Shown in pieces: positions 6,196-10,272 of a stretch of 10,272 nucleotides of DNA. This DNA is from an uncultured Collinsella sp. Lineage in GTDB: Bacteria; Actinomycetota; Coriobacteriia; Coriobacteriales; Coriobacteriaceae. Both the position numbers and the translations under genes were made by a program. Location of the stretch: the NCBI GenBank assembly GCA_902489225.1, contig CABTZA010000054.1:1-10272 (forward strand), given 5' to 3'. The stretch's first letter is position 1, and every line of letters starts with the position of its first letter. The notes under the pieces were generated by a model, which searched no databases, was not told where the DNA came from, and was given only the letters and a program-made list of their open reading frames with translations.

Positions 6196-6201
6196 ATTCT
6201 A
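6196..6201 (-). promoter_or_regulatory. Possible -10 element giving a leaderless mRNA
   Basis: On the minus strand TAGAAT (6201-6196) ends 9 nt before the ATG at 6186. Transcription would then begin within 0-4 nt of the start codon, which would explain why the bases just before it (CCTCC) are not a ribosome site. No good -35 is visible. Leaderless genes are common in Actinobacteria, but this is tentative. Confidence 0.3.
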
Positions 6202-6336
6202 TGTGATAACGGCCGGCGCTATGCAGCCGGAATTGCGAATGCTAAATCGTTTGACGAGTTGATTTTTCCCCGCCGCGCCATCCGTTAGACCGAAGGGCCG
6301 GTGAACGTGAAGGAGCTGTGGTGGCGGGGATCGAGG

Positions 6337-6345
6337 TGCTATCTT
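6337..6345 (+). promoter_or_regulatory. Candidate extended -10 promoter for the small membrane protein
   Basis: TGC-TATCTT, an extended -10, lies 32 nt before the ATG at 6378, leaving room for a leader of about 25 nt with AGGTGA at 6365-6370. The -35 region is poor. Confidence 0.35.
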
Positions 6346-6377
6346 GAAAGTCCCGTTTACAAGAGAGGTGACGCGGT

Positions 6378-6548
6378 ATGGAATTTTCGGCAATGTTGGG
6401 CTCGATTGGCCTGTGTGTGGGCGCAATCGTTGCCGCCGCGGTCATCTACTTTGTGGTCACGGCCATTAAGGGCAAAAGGGCCGAACGCAAGGAGCGCACG
6501 ATGCTTAAACAGCATCGCGACCAGCAGGGCAAACGCGCACGGAGATAA
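6378..6548 (+). CDS. Small single-pass membrane protein, 56 residues, unknown function
   Basis: ATG at 6378 has AGGTGA (6365-6370) 7 nt upstream and the frame closes at TAA 6546-6548. The product has a short N-terminus (MEFSAMLGS), one hydrophobic helix from about residue 10 to 29 (IGLCVGAIVAAAVIYFVVTA), then a strongly basic, Arg/Lys-rich tail to the end. By the positive-inside rule the tail would be cytoplasmic. Ribosome site, helix and charge pattern together argue for a real gene although nothing in it is a recognised domain. It lies between the divergent TIM-barrel gene and the convergent RNA methyltransferase, so it is probably transcribed alone. The last codons overlap the 9-bp inverted repeat at 6535-6573. 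Function unknown; holin-like or membrane-complex subunit roles are possible but not supported. Confidence 0.72.
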   Translation: MEFSAMLGSIGLCVGAIVAAAVIYFVVTAIKGKRAERKERTMLKQHRDQQGKRARR

Positions 6549-6573
6549 CTTGTTGAGTTTTGGATCCGTGCGC
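6535..6573. terminator. Inverted repeat at the convergent gene ends
   Basis: GCGCACGGA (6535-6543) and TCCGTGCGC (6565-6573) are a perfect 9-bp inverted repeat with a 21-nt loop, spanning the end of the small membrane gene and the stop of the RNA methyltransferase gene. There is no T-run beyond either arm, so it is at best a weak terminator; it may instead protect the 3' ends. Confidence 0.35.
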
Positions 6574-7676
6574 TAGCTGCGTTTTCGGATCAGGGCAATG
6601 TAGAAGCCCTCAAAGTCGCGGCTAGGCGGAATGGTGAGCGTGCCGGGCAGGCCGTTGGCGATGGCCGATACCTGACCGGCGGCAATGGCTTCGGTCAGAG
6701 CGTTGGACTCGATGCGCGGCTCCTCACCAGCTTCCTGGGTGCGTCGTGCTTCGCTTTCGCTCGGCGTGCCGTCGAGGGGGATAAGCTCGCAGTCCATGTG
6801 CTTGTCGAGGGCCTCTTGCAGGGCGTCCTCGTTTTCCTGCGGCAAAATCGAACAGGTCGAATAGACGAGCGTGCCGCCCGGTTTGAGGGCACCCATGGCG
6901 CGGTCCAGAAGTGCTCGCTGCGAGCGGGCGCACTTGCTCAGCAACTGCTCGGTGAGGCCGCGCAGGCTTTTCTCGTTGCCACTGATGACGGTGCCCGTGC
7001 CGGTGCAGGGAGCGTCGAGCAGGATGCGGTCAAAGCGGAAGAACTCGTCGAGCTCGCGTGCGTCGATGCGCATGACGGGCACGTTTTTGGCACCTTGGCG
7101 GTGGAGGTTGGACTCAAGCTTTTCGGCGCGGGGAATGCTCATCTCACAGGCGGTGAGGTGCGCCTGTCCCTGGGTGAGGGCGGCGATCTGTGTTGTCTTG
7201 CCGCCGGGGGCTGCGCACATGTCCAGGATGTCCTCGCCTGCCTGGGCGCCCAGGACCAACGGCGGCATCATGGATGACAGGCTCTGCAGGTAGATCTTGC
7301 CGTCGCGGTAGATGTCGAGATCCCACAGATCGGAAACCTGGGCCTCGGGCAGGATAAAGGCGTCTGGGTACCAGGCGACGGGGTTGTGGGCGATGCCGGC
7401 GGCACCGAGCGCCGCAGCGATGTCCTCGGCGGTCGCCTTGAGCGTGTTGGCGCGCAGCGTGACCGGGCGTGTGGCCGCGGCGCCGAAGCCCTCGATCATG
7501 AGCTTGGCATCGGCGGGCGCATAGGCGCCGGCGACCGTGTCGACCATAAAGCGCGGCAGGTCGGCGGCGGAGTGTTGGGCGGCAAGCTGGTCAGAAAGCT
7601 CGGTAGCAGCAAACTGCCTGAGCTTGAGCTCGGCCTTGACCTGCTTTTTCTGCTTACGACGACGCGGCTTGGACAT
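6573..7676 (-). CDS. RsmB/RsmF/NOP2-family RNA m5C methyltransferase
   Basis: The product is 367 residues. It transfers a methyl group from S-adenosylmethionine to C5 of cytosine in RNA. Visible motifs: SAM-binding motif I DMCAAPGGKTTQ (152-163), an acidic motif II region TACEMSIPRAEKL (175-187), DAPCTGTGT (221-229, Cys224) and YSTCSILPQENED (272-284, Cys275). The two cysteines are the releasing and nucleophilic residues of the family. An N-terminal basic stretch (PRRRKQKKQ) probably contacts RNA. The C-terminal PUA-like half of full RsmF is absent and there is no N-terminal NusB domain as in RsmB, so the exact substrate (16S rRNA, 23S rRNA or tRNA) cannot be assigned. ATG 7676 has AAGGA 7 nt upstream. 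It begins 40 nt after the metG stop with no terminator between, so a metG operon is likely. Confidence 0.92.
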   Translation of the reverse strand: MSKPRRRKQKKQVKAELKLRQFAATELSDQLAAQHSAADLPRFMVDTVAGAYAPADAKLMIEGFGAAATRPVTLRANTLKATAEDIAAALGAAGIAHNPVAWYPDAFILPEAQVSDLWDLDIYRDGKIYLQSLSSMMPPLVLGAQAGEDILDMCAAPGGKTTQIAALTQGQAHLTACEMSIPRAEKLESNLHRQGAKNVPVMRIDARELDEFFRFDRILLDAPCTGTGTVISGNEKSLRGLTEQLLSKCARSQRALLDRAMGALKPGGTLVYSTCSILPQENEDALQEALDKHMDCELIPLDGTPSESEARRTQEAGEEPRIESNALTEAIAAGQVSAIANGLPGTLTIPPSRDFEGFYIALIRKRS

Positions 7677-7716
7677 CCGTCTTTCCTTCCCATTCCATTA
7701 CATGTCGAGTGTTGTT

Positions 7717-9867
7717 TTAGTACTGGCTCTCGTGCTTGCTGAAGAAGTCGAAGCGCGGGGGCAGCGGCTTCACGCGGTGCTCGCCGGGCTTCTCGCCCAG
7801 GCTTTCCACGAACTCGTCCGTGGAGGCAAATATGTTGTCCCAGCTAAAGAAGGCGACGGGGTCGACGTCGAAGTACTCGCAAATGAGCTCGCAGCCGGCC
7901 GGCACGATGCCGTGCATGAGCACGGTCGCCACGCGCAGCTCGGTGAAGGCGTCGACGAGGGCCTGCGTCATCGCGGTATTGGCTTGCTCGCCCTCAAGCT
8001 TGTTGGCAGCCTTGGAGGCGTCGCTCCAGCGCTTGTTGGCGGCGCGCAGGTAGTCGTCGCACACAGCGAGCGCGCGGTGCGTCTCGAACTTGTACATGGC
8101 CTGCTCAAACGCGAGGGCGGCCTGCTCGGCGGCCTCCACCACGGTGGCCGAGGCGGCGCCGGCGGGGATGCAACCGTTGCGATAGGGGCTCTCGTCGCCC
8201 TCCTTGACGGCGACGCCGTAGAAGCAGCTGCGGGCCAGGCGGTTGAAGACGCCGGTCAAAAGGGCGCTTTCCTTAAGGGCCGGATCGATGACGCGCTTGT
8301 CGTCGCAGGCGTGCACCTCGTTGCCGTCCTTGTCCTTGCCGGTCACGCGGGTGTCGTATGCCTTGGGGCTAAAGCTCACCGGCTTCTCGGACAGGCCGAG
8401 CGACAGCCAGTGCGCGCGCATCTGCTCGCAGGTGTAGTGGTTGAGCAGGTCGTCTGCCGGCGGGGGAGGCGTCTGCGAGGACGAGCTTGCCTTTTTGCCC
8501 ATGTAGAGCAGGTGGTAGCAGGCGCTGACGGTGCTCTGCGTGAGGTTCCAACCCAGGGCCTCCCACATGGCGGTCTGCGCGATGCAATAGAAGTAGATGT
8601 TGTCCTGGCCAATGAACTGGTAGATTTGTGCGTCATCCGAGCACCACCAGTCGCGCCAGTCGAGCGAGCTGTGCTGGTAGGTGGGCGCGGGGACCTGCGT
8701 GGAATCGGCGGCGGGCTCGCCCATGAGGGCGGCATCCTGGGCGGCGACGCCCTCGGTCACGCCGGCGGCCTTGGCATCGCGTGCGAGCACGGTGCGCGTA
8801 TAGCTGATGGGAGCCCACAGGCTCTCGGGCCAGCACCAGCAGGTGACGTCGGAGACGCCATCGACCTCGGGCACCGGAACGCCCCAGTCGATGTTGCCGG
8901 TGATGCGGAAGGGTACGAGCGCCTTGCCGCTGCGGAAGCGCACGCCGCCGTTGGCGAGCACCGCGTGGGCATCGTCGCGCTCCTTCCAGCTGGGGAAGGT
9001 GACGGTAAAGCTGCTCTTGTTGCCCTCGGGCTCCAGCACGGTGTGCTCGGGAAGCTGATCCTCGACGGCATCGAAGGCCTCGCGGAACTTGTTCTGGATG
9101 TAGAGCTGGGCCGGCAGCAGCCACTCCTCCATGGTCTTGGAGACCACGGAGCGAACCTGCGGGTTCTGGGCGAGCTTGGCGGTGTAGGTCTTCATAAAGT
9201 CGAGGTAGGCCGGCAGGTCAAAGTAGAGGTTGTCGACCGGGCGCAGCTCGGGCACCTCGCCGGTGAGCTGGCTCTTGGGCGCGATGAGCTCCTCGGGCTC
9301 AAACTGGTGACCCAGGTCGCACTCGTCGGCGTAGGCTTTCTCGGACTTGCAGCCCTGGATGGGGCAGCGGCCGATCACCTGACGGCCGTTGAGGAACGTG
9401 CCGGCCTTGGCATCGTAGAACTGCAGCGTGGAGCGCTTGGAGATGGTGCCCTGCTCGTGCAGACGCTCGATAATCTCGGTGGTCACCTCGTTGTGAATCT
9501 GCGCAGCCGGCTCAAGGCCCGAGCCGCCGTAGATGTCACAGCTGATGTTGTAGTTGTTGAGGGTCGCGGCCTGGCGGGAGTGATTGGACTCGACATACTC
9601 GCTAATGGACTTGTCGTAGCCCTCGTTCTCCTTGAGCTTGCGGTAGCTCTCCATGATGGGCGAGCCATAGCAGTCGGTGCCCGAGGTGAAGATGACGTTC
9701 TCGCGGCCCAGGCGGTCGCGCAGGAAGCGGGCGAAGAAGTCGGCAGGGACAAAGACGCCGCCAACGTGGCCAAAGTGAAGGCCCTTGTTGCCGTAGGGCT
9801 CGCCGGCGGTAACGATGGCGCGGCGAGGCCAGCTGGGACGGTCGTTCATGGAGTATTTGGATGCCAT
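7717..9867 (-). CDS. metG: Divergent methionine--tRNA ligase (class I aaRS)
   Basis: The product is 716 residues, a class I aminoacyl-tRNA synthetase of methionyl type that charges tRNA-Met in the cytoplasm. The HIGH motif reads HFGH (31-34), followed by FTSGTDCYGSPI (60-71) as in MetRS. A connective-peptide zinc knuckle is recognisable as CPIQGC (168-173) with ECDLGH (182-187), with His as a probable ligand in place of one Cys. DWGVPVPE (327-334) and WPESLWAPISYT (346-357) continue the fold. The KMSKS region is replaced by MGKKASSSSQTPPPP (456-470). An Ala-rich insert lies around 360-402, and there is no C-terminal Trbp111/EMAP-like tRNA-binding domain. ATG 9867 is chosen for AAGGAG 4 nt upstream; the frame opens further to 9960 but has no matching family sequence there. 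It heads the likely metG-RNA methyltransferase operon. It could be the sole MetRS or a paralogue. Confidence 0.85.
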   Translation of the reverse strand: MASKYSMNDRPSWPRRAIVTAGEPYGNKGLHFGHVGGVFVPADFFARFLRDRLGRENVIFTSGTDCYGSPIMESYRKLKENEGYDKSISEYVESNHSRQAATLNNYNISCDIYGGSGLEPAAQIHNEVTTEIIERLHEQGTISKRSTLQFYDAKAGTFLNGRQVIGRCPIQGCKSEKAYADECDLGHQFEPEELIAPKSQLTGEVPELRPVDNLYFDLPAYLDFMKTYTAKLAQNPQVRSVVSKTMEEWLLPAQLYIQNKFREAFDAVEDQLPEHTVLEPEGNKSSFTVTFPSWKERDDAHAVLANGGVRFRSGKALVPFRITGNIDWGVPVPEVDGVSDVTCWCWPESLWAPISYTRTVLARDAKAAGVTEGVAAQDAALMGEPAADSTQVPAPTYQHSSLDWRDWWCSDDAQIYQFIGQDNIYFYCIAQTAMWEALGWNLTQSTVSACYHLLYMGKKASSSSQTPPPPADDLLNHYTCEQMRAHWLSLGLSEKPVSFSPKAYDTRVTGKDKDGNEVHACDDKRVIDPALKESALLTGVFNRLARSCFYGVAVKEGDESPYRNGCIPAGAASATVVEAAEQAALAFEQAMYKFETHRALAVCDDYLRAANKRWSDASKAANKLEGEQANTAMTQALVDAFTELRVATVLMHGIVPAGCELICEYFDVDPVAFFSWDNIFASTDEFVESLGEKPGEHRVKPLPPRFDFFSKHESQY

Positions 9868-9948
9868 GGGACTCCTTCGCATATGGTGAGGGCGCGGCCG
9901 GGCGCGGGGCTCGGCGGCGCGGTGGTCAATTCGTGCATATCGTTCGAC

Positions 9949-9957
9949 ATTATCGCA
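9949..9957 (-). promoter_or_regulatory. metG promoter, extended -10 (TGC-GATAAT)
   Basis: On the minus strand TGC-GATAAT occupies 9957-9949. Transcription from about 9942 would leave a 75-nt leader, too short for a T-box riboswitch, which often controls synthetase genes. The surrounding 11-mer TGTGCGATAAT is identical to that before degV. Confidence 0.6.
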
Positions 9958-9985
9958 CATGCGGGCGGGTGCGTGGCAGGGGCGC

Positions 9986-9991
9986 TATCCT
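9986..9991 (+). promoter_or_regulatory. Possible -10 of the DUF3267 gene, near-leaderless
   Basis: TATCCT ends 8 nt before the ATG at 10000, so a start of transcription at or next to the A of the ATG is possible. No Shine-Dalgarno precedes that ATG. The -35 region is GC-rich with no match, so support is slight. Confidence 0.25.
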
Positions 9992-9999
9992 AAGATGCT

Positions 10000-10272
10000 A
10001 TGAATGAGATTTCCAACATACATGCGTTTGAGGACGAGGATTTTCTGCACGCCTGCTTTGTGTGGGGGATGGCCGTGCTTGGCGCATTTGCCGTGTGTCT
10101 GGTGCCGGTGTTTATGCTGCTGGGCGGGCCTGCGGACTTGGATGCGGCTGACGCGGGCGGCTGGATGGCCGTCTTGGGATGGATAGTCGGCTTGGCTGCG
10201 ATCTCAATGGCGTCGTTCGCCGTGCACGAGCTGGTGCACGGGGTGTTTTTTAAGCTGCTGGCGCCTGCGGGC
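10000..10272 (+). CDS. DUF3267-type membrane protein with HExxH motif, 5' part only
   Basis: ATG at 10000 opens a frame that is still open at the right edge, giving the first 91 residues. After an acidic cytoplasmic-type N-terminus (MNEISNIHAFEDEDF) there are two hydrophobic segments, near 18-42 and 55-75. HELVHGVFFK follows at 76-85, i.e. HExxH with a following GxxFK, the hallmark of the DUF3267 family of putative membrane zinc peptidases. Catalysis has not been shown for most members, so protease activity is inferred. The second metal-binding region would lie beyond the edge. No strong ribosome site is seen before the start, and the gene is divergent from metG with about 130 bases between them. 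Confidence 0.78.
   Translation, partial: MNEISNIHAFEDEDFLHACFVWGMAVLGAFAVCLVPVFMLLGGPADLDAADAGGWMAVLGWIVGLAAISMASFAVHELVHGVFFKLLAPAG

Noticed and set aside
9868..9945. T-box riboswitch in the metG leader
   Set aside because: The leader is only about 75 nt from the predicted start and lacks a T-box or antiterminator pairing.
9868..9960. N-terminal extension of metG to the ATG at 9960
   Set aside because: It overlaps the likely promoter and is Arg/Pro-rich; ATG 9867 has AAGGAG and starts just before the synthetase fold.
7537..9993. An 818-codon open frame on the plus strand, antisense to metG
   Set aside because: It is a shadow produced by high-GC codon bias. Its translation is Ala/Val/Gly/Leu-repetitive with no domain, while the minus strand encodes a recognisable synthetase with a ribosome site.

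Overview
The window reads as an ordinary chromosomal stretch of a high-GC Gram-positive bacterium. The mix of genes (class III fructose-1,6-bisphosphatase, DegV/FakB, short GtrA proteins, a DUF4430 surface-type protein, an atypical methionyl-tRNA synthetase) together with high GC coding DNA resembles Coriobacteriia, most likely Collinsella or a close relative. That assignment is inference from remembered gene content, not a search. No rRNA, tRNA, CRISPR array, insertion sequence or phage gene was seen.

Layout. Bases 1-626 (+) carry the 3' end of a secreted or surface-type protein: a Ser/Lys/Asp-rich linker followed by a DUF4430 domain, closed by an intrinsic terminator (649-686). A minus-strand block follows. 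Read in transcription order it is the class III fructose-bisphosphatase gene fbp (3803-1887), a GtrA-family membrane protein (1808-1413), a strong hairpin (1386-1347), a second GtrA protein (1193-786) and an intrinsic terminator (759-726). A 320-base divergent intergenic region (3804-4123), rich in repeated TGGTAAA motifs and inverted repeats, separates fbp from a plus-strand degV/fakB-type fatty-acid-binding protein gene (4124-5014). A bidirectional hairpin terminator (5056-5083) lies between degV and the convergent gene 5095-6186, which encodes a TIM-barrel protein of unknown function with long extra N- and C-terminal segments.

A 56-residue single-pass membrane protein, too short for most ORF callers, is encoded at 6378-6548 (+). 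It converges on a minus-strand pair, metG (9867-7717) then an m5C RNA methyltransferase of the RsmB/RsmF/NOP2 family (7676-6573). These two are 40 nt apart and probably co-transcribed, linking tRNA charging with RNA modification. At the right edge a divergent plus-strand gene begins at 10000 and runs off the window. It encodes a DUF3267-type membrane protein with an HELVH zinc-protease-like motif.

No clear new multi-gene system is visible. The points most worth a second look are the fbp-degV regulatory region (five TGGTAAA copies, a LacI-type palindrome beside fbp, an 11-bp inverted repeat upstream of degV), the divergent MetRS with a Ser-run/Pro-run in place of KMSKS, the unannotated-size membrane peptide, the extended TIM-barrel protein, and an 11-base promoter element shared exactly by degV and metG. 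Several start sites were moved inward from the longest open frame because a clear Shine-Dalgarno sequence and family length agree on the shorter start (fbp, degV, metG, the 1413-1808 GtrA gene).
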